64,000 nucleotides of DNA from Fidelibacterota bacterium. GTDB taxonomy: Bacteria; Fidelibacterota; Fidelibacteria; Fidelibacterales; Fidelibacteraceae. Below are positions 8,812 through 18,197 of this stretch, in pieces. The stretch's first letter is position 1. Every line of letters starts with the position of its first letter. Position numbers and translations under genes: made by a program. The stretch lies in assembly GCA_028716785.1 (NCBI GenBank), contig JAQUPD010000003.1, positions 59,146 through 123,145 on the forward strand. The letters run 5' to 3'. Under the pieces are notes generated by a model that worked only from the letters and a program-made list of their open reading frames with translations, did not search any database and was not told where the DNA came from.

Positions 8812-10728
8812 ATGACAAAATCAAAGTGGAAAAAAACTCTCTTTATCTTCCTGCTTATAATTATTGGCATTTCCCTTTTTTTTATCAGTGAAAAGGCTTT
8901 GCAATTCTTTCACATGGGTGAAAAATATTCCCTTGTTGATGAGCTTGACATAAACCACGAAGCCTTTTACAGAATAAATCGTTCTTTTCCAAAAAAGTAT
9001 TTTCGTTCCATGAAATCAGCTCCGGAATTCCGCGATGTTTTGATACCTGCCCATAAAAAAATGAATGAAAAACGTGTAATTGCCCTAGGAGGAAGCACCA
9101 CATTTGGCTTTCCCTATTCCTATAATATTACCTTTCCTGATATGTTGGAAGACCTTTTAAATCGCGCAGATTCAGAATATGAATGGCGAGTGATTAATCT
9201 TTCCACATCAGCAATTAATAGTTTTTCTGTGACGGATATTCTAGAGCATGCCCCATGTTTAGAACCAGATGCCATTGTTCTCTATATGGGACACAATGAA
9301 TTTTATGGTGCCTTTGGAAGCGCATCAACAGAAAAAGGGTTTAATTCCTATGTTTTAACCCATCTCTTTATGAATCTTCAGGAGTCCTATCTTTTTCAAA
9401 ATATGCTTTCATTGTTTCAGAAAAATATCTCACAAAATCAAGACTCCGAAGACCCCTTGATGGCACGCGTTGTAAGAGAAAGACACATTCCCTATGGGTC
9501 TTCTCTCTATATGAAAACCTATTTGAATTTTATCAAAAATCTTGAGCGAATCCAAAAAACAACTGAAAAACTGGATATTCCCGTCTATATTGGAACACTT
9601 GTAAGCAATGAACGCTCTCAAATGCCATTTGCCTCAGAGTTTATCGATGAAGACTTAGATCAATTTTCTCTTTATAAAGAATTTGAGTCCTATCTGATTC
9701 GAGACGATACCATAGGCGTAAAGCTGTGGCTTGAGGATTTGTACGTGTGGGAACCTACATCGGCTATCTTTGCCTATTGCATGGGGAAATATTATGATTG
9801 GATTAATATGCCTGATAGTGCAACTGCCTACTATATCAAAGCTCGTGATCAAGATGTTTTACGATTTAGAGCAAGTTCTGACTGGAATCGAGCCATTCAA
9901 CAAATAGCTATGACAAACACGTGGGAAGTGGTGCCAGTTGAAAAAGCCTTTTATAACTATTCTGCCCCCCATGCTCCTGGGAATAATCTCTTTCACGAAC
10001 ATGTCCACCCCAATATAAAAGGATATATGCTCATGGCAGAAACCTTTTTTAAAGAATTTTTAAATTCAAATTTTTGTCAGACATCCTTACCAGTTGACAG
10101 CATTCTTTCTGACTTCGAAAAAGAATATCCTATTACACCTTTTGAAATAAAAGCAGGAGAATTAACAATTCAAAAGCTTATGAGTAGATGGCCTTTTACC
10201 TCTGAATATCAGCAATTTACTTTTAATCCTTCAAATACCACCGAGCATTATGCATGGGAATATTTAAACAAAAATATCACATGGGGAAAAGCTAATCAGG
10301 CATTGACAGAGTATCACATAAACCGAAACGATATAGACCTGGCCATTCGCTATGTACAGAGCATAAAAGCTGTAACTCCTTATAGTTCATGGCCATACAC
10401 AAAACTTGCCAGACTTTATCTCACTATGCAACGACCTGATTTAGCACTAAACGAATTAAAAGGGATTGATCATATACTTGATGATCCTGAAATTTGGTAT
10501 CTTGAAGGAATGATTTACTTTCAGATGAATGAAAATGATTTTGCTATCTATGCACTGAATAAAACAAGATCCCATCTTTTAAAAGAATCCTCAGCATTAT
10601 CCCATGAAATCATTCAACAGGTGTATCTTATGTTAGCACAAGCACTTATGAAGTCTTCTCGTACTGAAGAAGCTCAACGAATCATCGAAGAAGCAAATAA
10701 TATATTTCATGTAAGCATCTCTTTATGA
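8812..10728 (+). CDS. membrane-anchored SGNH hydrolase with TPR tail (copy 1)
   Basis: Length is 638 residues from the ATG at 8812, just after the DUF5989 stop; the frame extends to 8791 but that would overlap the micro-protein. An N-terminal helix (about 8-27) is followed by an SGNH/GDSL domain: 'IALGGSTTFGFP' with the nucleophile Ser, 'NLSTSAINSFS' (block II Gly appears altered), 'LYMGHNEFYGAFG' (Asn block) and 'HEHVHPNIKGY' (catalytic His). The C-terminal third contains TPR-like helices. It could deacylate, or transfer acyl groups on, an envelope glycan. It overlaps the next gene by ATGA and is paralogous to it. Confidence 0.8.
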   Translation: MTKSKWKKTLFIFLLIIIGISLFFISEKALQFFHMGEKYSLVDELDINHEAFYRINRSFPKKYFRSMKSAPEFRDVLIPAHKKMNEKRVIALGGSTTFGFPYSYNITFPDMLEDLLNRADSEYEWRVINLSTSAINSFSVTDILEHAPCLEPDAIVLYMGHNEFYGAFGSASTEKGFNSYVLTHLFMNLQESYLFQNMLSLFQKNISQNQDSEDPLMARVVRERHIPYGSSLYMKTYLNFIKNLERIQKTTEKLDIPVYIGTLVSNERSQMPFASEFIDEDLDQFSLYKEFESYLIRDDTIGVKLWLEDLYVWEPTSAIFAYCMGKYYDWINMPDSATAYYIKARDQDVLRFRASSDWNRAIQQIAMTNTWEVVPVEKAFYNYSAPHAPGNNLFHEHVHPNIKGYMLMAETFFKEFLNSNFCQTSLPVDSILSDFEKEYPITPFEIKAGELTIQKLMSRWPFTSEYQQFTFNPSNTTEHYAWEYLNKNITWGKANQALTEYHINRNDIDLAIRYVQSIKAVTPYSSWPYTKLARLYLTMQRPDLALNELKGIDHILDDPEIWYLEGMIYFQMNENDFAIYALNKTRSHLLKESSALSHEIIQQVYLMLAQALMKSSRTEEAQRIIEEANNIFHVSISL

Positions 10729-12632
10729 AGCATGAAATCCACCAAACAAAAAAAAGAGTCCTTTTTAATTCCATCCTTATTCTTTTCATTGTGGGATTTT
10801 TTTTGCTAATCGAAGGCATTTTGCGTCTTACTGACTACGGGACATCCTATCATCTATTTCTTGAAAAAGAATTTAATGAGAAAACGTATCTAGCCATCAA
10901 TCCCCAGGCTGGAGGAAAATACTTTGCTAATCTCGTGATTCCTGACGTGTCTACAGACATGTTTCTTAAAGTAAAACCTGAAAAGACATACCGTGTTTTT
11001 GTGTTGGGAGCATCAACCAGTGCTGGATATCCCTGGGAATATAATTTTTCCTTTTCAAATATTTTGAAAGAGCATCTTTTTTACTACAAGCCGAATTTTT
11101 CCATTGAAATGGTGAATCTATCCATGCCAGCCCTCAATAGTTATGCTGTTGTGGATATTTTTAGCCAAATCATGGAGTATGAACCAGATTTGGTGATTGT
11201 CTATATGGGACATAATGAATTTTATGGAAGCATGGGAGCAGGAGGGGGTGGGCACTCGGTGTTTTTAAAACGAACCATCCTTTTTTTCAGAGATTTTCGT
11301 CTCTATCAACTTTTGGAAAATTTTTGGCAATCTGTACTTCAAAAAAACAAAACACAGAATTCATCAATCTTGATGCACCGTCTTGCATACGAACATGTTG
11401 TTACACCAGATAGTAAAATCCGAGATGCTGTTTATCGACAATACCAAAAGAATCTTAATGCCTTGTGTCGAAAAGCAACGCAAAACGATATTGAACTCCT
11501 TCTTATGCGTCCTGTAAGCAATATAGTGGATTATCCACCTTTTAAATCCTTCAGCAATTTACAGAATAAACCCTTAAAGAGTTCCTTTAAAAACATTGAA
11601 TCTTTGATGAACCAAGGAAATTGTCTGGAAGCTCAATCTTTGTTGGAAAAGATAGTGGAGAATGATCCCAACAATGCTTTTGCCCACTACTTGCTTGGAA
11701 AATGTTTCCTTGAACAGAATAACATAAAGGATGCAATTTACTATTTAATCCGTGCCCGAGATTTAGATGGATATCCTTTTCGAATGACAAGTCCTTTAGA
11801 TACTCTTTTACATGAAACAGCTGAAAAGTGGTCTGTTCCCCTTTTTGACACGGAAAAAGTTCTTGAATTAAACGCCCCCCATCTCTATTCACAGGTTTTT
11901 TGTGATCATCTTCATTTTTCTATTGAGGGATTGCAACGTGTCGGTGAAGCCTTGGCTGAAGATATCCTCAGGCGGCCTGTAGATCTTGTTCAGAAAATGG
12001 ACCATTTTACCCGTTTAGATTCGCTTTTAGGAGAACTTCGCCTGGATGTGTTGCGAAGATCTTGGCCTTTTACAGAAAAATTTTATGGTATTAGGCCTCA
12101 ATTTTATCCACAAACTGCTTATGACCGACTTATAATGGATGTATGGGAACGGAGACTAACATGGGAAGAAGGCCATGTGTATGCAGCAAATCTTTTAGAA
12201 GAAGAGGGAGATATTGCTGGGGCGATTCAAGAATATAAAGCTTTATGGCATTTAATGCCTTACAATGAAGCTCCCTTGGTAGAGAAAGCACGGTTGTATA
12301 TTCAGCTTCAATCATGGGAAAAGGCATCAGAAGTAGGTCAAAAAGCGTTGTCTATCTATTTTAATCCTCGCGCTCTTTTATATACGGTTCAAGCAGAAGC
12401 CGCTCAAGCCCATTTTGGAATGGTTCTTTCCCTGATACATCACTATCAGGATAAAATCATTCACACAAACCCCCAAAGTCAAGGAGTTCTCTATTATTTT
12501 CAAGGATGGGCTTACGCCAATAATGGGGAATACAGCCAAGCATTGGCGTCGTTAGATAAAGCATTGGATTTATTGCCAGGGTACCAGCAAGCCTTAAAAT
12601 TAAAGCATGACATCGAGGCAGTTTTTCAATAG
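10725..12632 (+). CDS. membrane-anchored SGNH hydrolase with TPR tail (copy 2)
   Basis: A 635-residue paralogue of the preceding gene. It has an N-terminal transmembrane helix (about 14-33), 'FVLGASTSAGYPWEYNFSFS' with the nucleophile Ser, 'NLSMPALNSYAVVDIF', 'VIVYMGHNEFYGSMGAGGGG' and 'DHLHFSIEGLQRVGEAL' with the catalytic His. A TPR-like unit is inserted near residues 285-350 ('LEKIVENDPNNAFAHYLLGK'), and more TPRs fill the C-terminus. Start by ATGA overlap with copy 1. It ends the carbamoyltransferase cassette. Confidence 0.8.
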   Translation: MKHEIHQTKKRVLFNSILILFIVGFFLLIEGILRLTDYGTSYHLFLEKEFNEKTYLAINPQAGGKYFANLVIPDVSTDMFLKVKPEKTYRVFVLGASTSAGYPWEYNFSFSNILKEHLFYYKPNFSIEMVNLSMPALNSYAVVDIFSQIMEYEPDLVIVYMGHNEFYGSMGAGGGGHSVFLKRTILFFRDFRLYQLLENFWQSVLQKNKTQNSSILMHRLAYEHVVTPDSKIRDAVYRQYQKNLNALCRKATQNDIELLLMRPVSNIVDYPPFKSFSNLQNKPLKSSFKNIESLMNQGNCLEAQSLLEKIVENDPNNAFAHYLLGKCFLEQNNIKDAIYYLIRARDLDGYPFRMTSPLDTLLHETAEKWSVPLFDTEKVLELNAPHLYSQVFCDHLHFSIEGLQRVGEALAEDILRRPVDLVQKMDHFTRLDSLLGELRLDVLRRSWPFTEKFYGIRPQFYPQTAYDRLIMDVWERRLTWEEGHVYAANLLEEEGDIAGAIQEYKALWHLMPYNEAPLVEKARLYIQLQSWEKASEVGQKALSIYFNPRALLYTVQAEAAQAHFGMVLSLIHHYQDKIIHTNPQSQGVLYYFQGWAYANNGEYSQALASLDKALDLLPGYQQALKLKHDIEAVFQ

Positions 12633-13158
12633 ATTTATTTATCTTTACATCTTTTAAACAAAAAGTAATCTGTCATGAAACGAAAAAGCACGATTTGTCG
12701 CAAACCATTAGACTTTCAGAAGAATTGTTTTCAGAGCCTATCTTTGATCCTTCTCTTCGTCGGGCACTCAATCGAGGCTATAGCCTCTTATCATGGGATG
12801 TGATGAACAGTGTGGCATGTTGAAGTTGGACAGGCAATAAACCCACTATGGAAACAGCAGAAATCTGGAATTACCATCACGAAGATGGACATATTACTCT
12901 TTACTCTGCCCCATACTGCTAATGAGAAACTTCTTGAAAATGTCCTAAAAAATACTCCTGACTCTTAACAACGGGTCAAAAAGTTGATACTATCCCTGAA
13001 AAAAACGCGTTTCTGATTTGTATAAGTCTATCTACCAACTGTGTGAACAAAACACAGAAGCGGATTTTTATTTGTCATATTAAAAATTCTACTAAAATCA
13101 CTTCCTGTTGTTTTTATGGGATCGGGTTTCATATTGTATATTGCAGCATGTGGAATAC
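12633..13158 (+). pseudogene. probable decayed coding remnant, unidentified
   Basis: This 526-base gap between convergent genes has no intact gene, but it holds protein-like stretches in different plus-strand frames, for example 'LSEELFSEPIFDPSLRRAL' followed by 'NRGYSLLSWDVMNSV' and a stop, then 'GQAINPLWKQQKSGITITK' in another frame. That pattern is what a frameshifted gene leaves. I could not assign a family. No terminator hairpin was seen for either neighbour. Confidence 0.35.
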
Positions 13159-16100
13159 TTATAGTTTAACGGAGGTGGGGTTTTTTATAAGGTGTTTCTT
13201 GTTCTTATTTTCTATAACATGTGTTAAAACATAGGTTAAAAATGCATCGCGTTCCTGAGAAGTACAGAGAGATTCAAAAGGAACTCCTAAGGCAATAACA
13301 GAATAATCGCCACAGTAAAGAATACCTGCACTAATGTTGTTATCGCAATACCGGAACAGGGTTTTTGCTGTGGATTGATTGGCAGGTTCAATACCATCGG
13401 GAGATTCAACAGCATAAAGAGAATCATTCAGTTCACTCACATAAGTATAAACAGAGGACTCCTCTTCAGTCGTTAGCACAGGTACAAAGGCGCCACTTTT
13501 CGATGCATAATTGGTTCGCCATTTAAATTTTAAAATCTCTTCGCAAAATTCTTTATCTTCAGGATAATTCATAGCATCTGTCCCAATGTAGGCCCCATTA
13601 ACAAAGATAATTCCTCCTTGCTTTGAAAAATTTGTCAAGGTACGTTTTAATTCAGGGACCCAAACACGGTATTTAGGGTTTTGAAATGCTTTCACACTGG
13701 GTGTTGTTTTTTGTTCACCATTTAATACATCTATAAGGGAATAGGAAATTGTTGAAAAAGTCGTGTCTTTTAACACGCCTGTCTGACAAGAGGCAAATGA
13801 GTAGCCTAAATTCATAAGAGCCTGCCCATGAACTGCCGTATAATTAAAAGTATTTCCTGCAATAAGGGATGTTTCATATGTTGCGAAACTTGCACCATGA
13901 CCTGGATTATCGTCATCAAGCCATTTTACATCCCCATTAAATTCATATTGTGATCCCACGTAACTTATATCATATCCCCAAGGAACACCTTGATCTAAAA
14001 AATCAGCAAATCCTAAAATGGGATCATTTTCTAAGGTTGCCGGTGCACTAACGCGGTCAAAATTATAAATCACCAAAGCTGTATCAGGTCCCTCTGAAAT
14101 TCCTGCTGATAAAATAACTGTGGGAAAACTTTCACCTCCAGCATTTGCTGCTGTTACTTTAAACTGATAAAGAGAATTCTTTTTTACAGATGGAAGAATA
14201 AAATGAGGTTCCTCACACACAATTGGTGCTCCAAATTGTTTTTCATCCACCCGCATGTATAGCAGATAATATTCAGGAGATGCTGTAGGTTCTAAAGGAT
14301 CATCAACCCCTTTCCATGTTATTTTTAAGCCATTATTTTGAAGGGTTACGCATAAATCTGTGGGGGGGAGTGGCTGAACAGTATAAGGCCGATTGTAAGA
14401 GATAGCCAGAAATTTAAGAATTGCTTTATAGATAGATCGTGAAACATCAAAACGAAAGTGAGGATCTAATCCATACTTCATGTCCAAAAAATTGTGATGG
14501 GATAACAGCTCCAAAAGTCCAGCTGGGACATTAGGTTTCCAAGCTTCATTATATTTGCTATCCCAGAGACCTCTACGATTCCACACAGGATCGTAAAGTA
14601 TGCTCAAATCTTCCACAATTTGTGTTTGAAGGATATCGGCAAAGTCACGATTTGCGATACGATTAACACCGTTGGGAAAAAGAAGCGTATCTTTCAAACC
14701 TTTAGTGCTATAAATCATCAAGGTGCCGATAACAGTATCTGTTCGTGCAGAACCTGCATCGGTATGAAAGGCCAAAGAAAGATCGATGGGAATTTGTAAT
14801 CCTTTTACATCCTGATGGGCTGAATCGATGAACGTTCCACCAAGATAATTTACCCATGCTCCTCGGCATTGATAATCATCATTATAATCAAGTGTATCTT
14901 TATTTAAATTATAAACCAGCGTATCCGGAAATCCTGCATACTGTAAATAATACCGAGCTCCTTCTGTAAAAAGTGGCCGGTTGCTAAGACGGTTATTACG
15001 GGAAACATTTCCCATTCCTCCACCAAATCGGACAGCATCAGCTGTGATTACTTTATTAGGAAAAAAGGAGCAGTTTGTTAAAATTACAGATCCACACTCA
15101 GGATTTAAGCCTTTTTCAAAATAATAAGTACCTGCATAAATCCATGTCCCATAACCCATTGTTTGATTTGCAAGCACCCGCGTTGTTCCACCGGTATGCT
15201 GAATGAGGTATTCTGCATCTGAAACGGCCTTATTGGTATCAGCCCAGGATAAGTATATGGCATATTTTCCTGTCTCAGGAATATCTGGAATGTACTTCAA
15301 GGAATCTCTTCCCAAAGGATCGCTCATCATATAAAGCCATTGGCCTGTTTGAAAAGGATTTTCACCGCTTTTATAAGGTGGATTGCCAATGGAAAAACCC
15401 GGCGTTGTTCCCATTGCCCATTTTTTAGGAAAGGAAATCATGGATTCCCCTGTTGATGAATCCATATCGACAATCACTTCATGGGTTTGAATGTCTCTTT
15501 CACGGGGAAAAAGAACAACAGCACCTGCATTTTCCAACATGGGAGCTAAAAAGGGAACAGTATATGCCATGGGATACAAATCTTCTACAATTTGAAAAAC
15601 CCTTGCTCGTTGCCATTCCCAGCGATCCAACCTATTTTCATAATACCAACCATGGCTATGCCAAAGGGCGATATGTGATCCCATTAATCCCTTAGAAGGG
15701 TTAAGGGGATGATCGGGAAAACGAATGAGAGGAGGAGGAGGAAAAAGCTGAGGAATAGCCATGCGCGATGGATCATAGGTGGCAGGGTCTGAACGAAAAT
15801 AGTTGGGAACAAGCTCAGAGACTTCATAACCATTAGAATAAATAGTAACAATCGAATTTTTATACTGTTTACCCGCAGATTCCAAAATTTTGTGTTTTAG
15901 CTTTGTTATCTCATTTTCCCGATAGGGTTTATATGAAAAAGCTTGATTCATATAGAGCTCGATAACATTTTCTTCTGGATGATATGCCAAGGAATCCATG
16001 CGTGCATTGATAGGTATTAGGCGCTCTTTTTTGGCATCATCAATAAAAGCTTCCATTGCAGTGTACAAGCGCCGTGTTGCTGTATTATCAGGTGAAATAG

Positions 16101-16182
16101 GAAGTTTTTCTTTTGGAGGAACTTTAAATGTCGCACAAGCGGTAATAAAAAATAAGAGAATTAAAATGGATTTGTTTTTCAT
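13159..16182 (-). CDS. large lipoprotein with N-acetylmuramoyl-L-alanine amidase-like and golvesin/FN3-like regions
   Basis: The product is 1007 residues from the ATG at 16182; a TTG at 16194 overlapping the mltF stop is the alternative. A lipobox ('LLFFITAC') marks an outer-membrane or periplasmic lipoprotein. Amidase_3-like pieces occur around residues 180-220 ('ALWHSHGWYYE', 'RWEWQRARVFQIVEDL') and 470-590 ('LSLAFHTDAGSA', 'ELLSHHNFLDMKYGLDP'). A golvesin-like stretch sits between them, and a fibronectin III-like segment follows near 610-700. FCB homologues are sometimes annotated as xanthan lyase. The pairing with mltF suggests a role in wall or septal peptidoglycan; the substrate is inference. 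Confidence 0.7.
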   Translation of the reverse strand: MKNKSILILLFFITACATFKVPPKEKLPISPDNTATRRLYTAMEAFIDDAKKERLIPINARMDSLAYHPEENVIELYMNQAFSYKPYRENEITKLKHKILESAGKQYKNSIVTIYSNGYEVSELVPNYFRSDPATYDPSRMAIPQLFPPPPLIRFPDHPLNPSKGLMGSHIALWHSHGWYYENRLDRWEWQRARVFQIVEDLYPMAYTVPFLAPMLENAGAVVLFPRERDIQTHEVIVDMDSSTGESMISFPKKWAMGTTPGFSIGNPPYKSGENPFQTGQWLYMMSDPLGRDSLKYIPDIPETGKYAIYLSWADTNKAVSDAEYLIQHTGGTTRVLANQTMGYGTWIYAGTYYFEKGLNPECGSVILTNCSFFPNKVITADAVRFGGGMGNVSRNNRLSNRPLFTEGARYYLQYAGFPDTLVYNLNKDTLDYNDDYQCRGAWVNYLGGTFIDSAHQDVKGLQIPIDLSLAFHTDAGSARTDTVIGTLMIYSTKGLKDTLLFPNGVNRIANRDFADILQTQIVEDLSILYDPVWNRRGLWDSKYNEAWKPNVPAGLLELLSHHNFLDMKYGLDPHFRFDVSRSIYKAILKFLAISYNRPYTVQPLPPTDLCVTLQNNGLKITWKGVDDPLEPTASPEYYLLYMRVDEKQFGAPIVCEEPHFILPSVKKNSLYQFKVTAANAGGESFPTVILSAGISEGPDTALVIYNFDRVSAPATLENDPILGFADFLDQGVPWGYDISYVGSQYEFNGDVKWLDDDNPGHGASFATYETSLIAGNTFNYTAVHGQALMNLGYSFASCQTGVLKDTTFSTISYSLIDVLNGEQKTTPSVKAFQNPKYRVWVPELKRTLTNFSKQGGIIFVNGAYIGTDAMNYPEDKEFCEEILKFKWRTNYASKSGAFVPVLTTEEESSVYTYVSELNDSLYAVESPDGIEPANQSTAKTLFRYCDNNISAGILYCGDYSVIALGVPFESLCTSQERDAFLTYVLTHVIENKNKKHLIKNPTSVKL

Positions 16183-16190
16183 AGAGATAC

Positions 16191-17654
16191 TCAATCGTTA
16201 AGGGTTTTAAAACTATCTGGCTCAAAAGTCTCCAAATCTGTTACGACTGAATCCAGTGCTTGTGGTTTCATGAGTGTTTGTTCTAAAATATCCCGATAAT
16301 CGACTATTCGGTCAACAAAGCGTACAGCCTCCATGCCGCGAGCATAGCCATAGTTCAATTTTGAATAGTATTTGGGTTGACTTAATAAAGGCAAAACGGT
16401 TTTTAAATCATGCCACGAATCAGGATTTTTATTCAGTTCAACGGCCAATTCTCTCGCATCCATGAGATGTCCAAACCCTATATTATAAGCAGCCAAGGCA
16501 AACAAATAACAATCATTATGTTGGACACTTGATGGAATTCTTTCGAGAAGTTCCGCGAGGTATTTTGCGCCGCCAAAAATATTTTGTTTTGGATCAAGGC
16601 GATTTGTTACACCTATATCGTGTGCCGTTATCTGTGTAAGCATCATGAGTCCACAAACCCCTGTTGGACTCTTTGCTTTTGAGTTCCAGTGTGATTCCTG
16701 GTAAGAAAGAGCCGCCAAAAGAGTCCAGGGGATATTGTATTTCTCACCTGCTTCTTCAAACCATTTACGGTATAAGGGCAATCGGGATTCAATTCGCCAG
16801 TGAAATGTACGAATATCAAAATAATCAAAAACTTCATAGTAGCCAAAATATTTTGCCACAAGCTCTTCTAAATAACCACTTCCTTTAAGGTCAGAAAACC
16901 ATTTTTTTGTATATCGTTTGAGATCATAACCCTTATTTCGAAGAATCCAGGCTACATTCTCTGGTTCACTTACGGGGAAAAGGGGGATAAGCTCTGGAAA
17001 ATAACGGCGATAGAGAGAAATTATTTTATCATCACAAATCGTGATATCTACCTCTTCAAGCCATACCATTTCTAAAATTTGCTCTGTTGAGAAAATCGAT
17101 GTTGTATCCCACGTAAGATCAGGATATTTCTTCTTCAACCGATATAAATTTTCCTCAAAACTCGTTCCAGAAACTATTAAAGGCCGATAATTAGGTAATT
17201 CTTCCAGAGATTGCGGGCCATTTTTTAAGCGTTTCCCTACAACATATTGCGTAACCTCATAGTAGGGGGGACCAAATATAAATTTTTCCATACGGGCGGG
17301 TGTTTTTGTAATTCCTGCTGCCGCAATATCACCTTCTCCCTTTTCCATGGCTATTAGCACTTCACGAATATTATGTTTGATTTTAAATTCAACATCTACC
17401 CCTAATGAATTAGCAAAGAGAGTTAAAAGTTCATATTCAATTCCCTTGGGACCATCGGTCCCATAATAATAAGTGGAAGAGGTATTGGTTGTGATGACAA
17501 TAAGTTTACCCCGCTTACGAATAGTTCTTAATGATGAAAAATATATGGTATAAATAATAATCCCCACAATAATAATGATAACAACACTCGCCAGAATTAA
17601 ATTTGAACGATGTTGGAGTATGGGATTTGTGCTTTTTTTTGTATACTTGTCCAA
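16191..17654 (-). CDS. mltF: membrane-bound lytic murein transglycosylase F
   Basis: A 487-residue enzyme that cleaves the MurNAc-GlcNAc bond with formation of 1,6-anhydro-MurNAc. After a short basic N-terminus there is one membrane helix (about 18-38). Then comes a solute-binding (SBP_bac_3) domain ('RGKLIVITTNTSS', 'GKGEGDIAAAG'-like 'MEKGEGDIAAAGITKT', 'GTSFEENL'), and last the SLT domain with the catalytic Glu in 'LSYQESHWNSKAKSPTG' and 'LMMLTQITA', 'AYNIGFGHL'. Domain order and length are those of MltF. It is upstream of, and probably co-transcribed with, the amidase-like lipoprotein. Confidence 0.92.
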   Translation of the reverse strand: MDKYTKKSTNPILQHRSNLILASVVIIIIVGIIIYTIYFSSLRTIRKRGKLIVITTNTSSTYYYGTDGPKGIEYELLTLFANSLGVDVEFKIKHNIREVLIAMEKGEGDIAAAGITKTPARMEKFIFGPPYYEVTQYVVGKRLKNGPQSLEELPNYRPLIVSGTSFEENLYRLKKKYPDLTWDTTSIFSTEQILEMVWLEEVDITICDDKIISLYRRYFPELIPLFPVSEPENVAWILRNKGYDLKRYTKKWFSDLKGSGYLEELVAKYFGYYEVFDYFDIRTFHWRIESRLPLYRKWFEEAGEKYNIPWTLLAALSYQESHWNSKAKSPTGVCGLMMLTQITAHDIGVTNRLDPKQNIFGGAKYLAELLERIPSSVQHNDCYLFALAAYNIGFGHLMDARELAVELNKNPDSWHDLKTVLPLLSQPKYYSKLNYGYARGMEAVRFVDRIVDYRDILEQTLMKPQALDSVVTDLETFEPDSFKTLND

Positions 17655-17725
17655 TTTATGAGGTATTTTTACATGATTATAACTGCTTCAAATGAATATG
17701 TCAATATTAAGTCTATAAATTTGTT

Positions 17726-18163
17726 ATGATTGAAACACAAGTTACATTCCATTCCTGGAAAGACAATAAAGCGGTTGAAATCATAAAATATATCCTTGAG
17801 GTATTTGTTAAAGAACAAAAGGTCCCCCTTGAAGAAGAAATTGATGCTTATGATCCACAATCTATCCATGTGTTTTTACAGGTGAAAGATACAGAAGGAA
17901 ATTATTATCCTGCAGGCATAGGCCAATTACTCCCCAATGGACACATTGGAAGAATTGCTGGATTAAAACGGTATCGTAAACATGGATTCAGCCATTTAAT
18001 GATGGAAACGTTAAAAACGAAAGCAGAAGAATTTGGATTTTTTTCTATTGAATTATATGCCCAACTTCAGTTAATTCCTTTTTATGAAAAAATAGGCTAT
18101 ACCACTTACAGAGATGTATTTATGGATGCGGGAATCCCTCATAAAAAAATGAGAAAAACTTGA
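17726..18163 (+). CDS. GNAT family N-acetyltransferase
   Basis: A 145-residue single-domain protein with the acetyl-CoA-binding region 'IGRIAGLKRYRKHGFSHLMM' (motif A in a slightly degenerate form of R-x-x-G/A) and 'FYEKIGYTTYRDVFMDAGI' (motif B), close to the ElaA/YjcF type. It is divergent from mltF with 71 bases between starts. The acceptor substrate is unknown. Confidence 0.8.
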   Translation: MIETQVTFHSWKDNKAVEIIKYILEVFVKEQKVPLEEEIDAYDPQSIHVFLQVKDTEGNYYPAGIGQLLPNGHIGRIAGLKRYRKHGFSHLMMETLKTKAEEFGFFSIELYAQLQLIPFYEKIGYTTYRDVFMDAGIPHKKMRKT

Positions 18164-18197
18164 AAAAAATAAATAAAAAAAGTAATAAGAGCTTATC

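Noticed and set aside
6424..12632. Saxitoxin-like or antibiotic biosynthesis cluster
   Set aside because: No PKS, NRPS or amidinotransferase is nearby; the SxtJ name reflects family history and the context is envelope-related.
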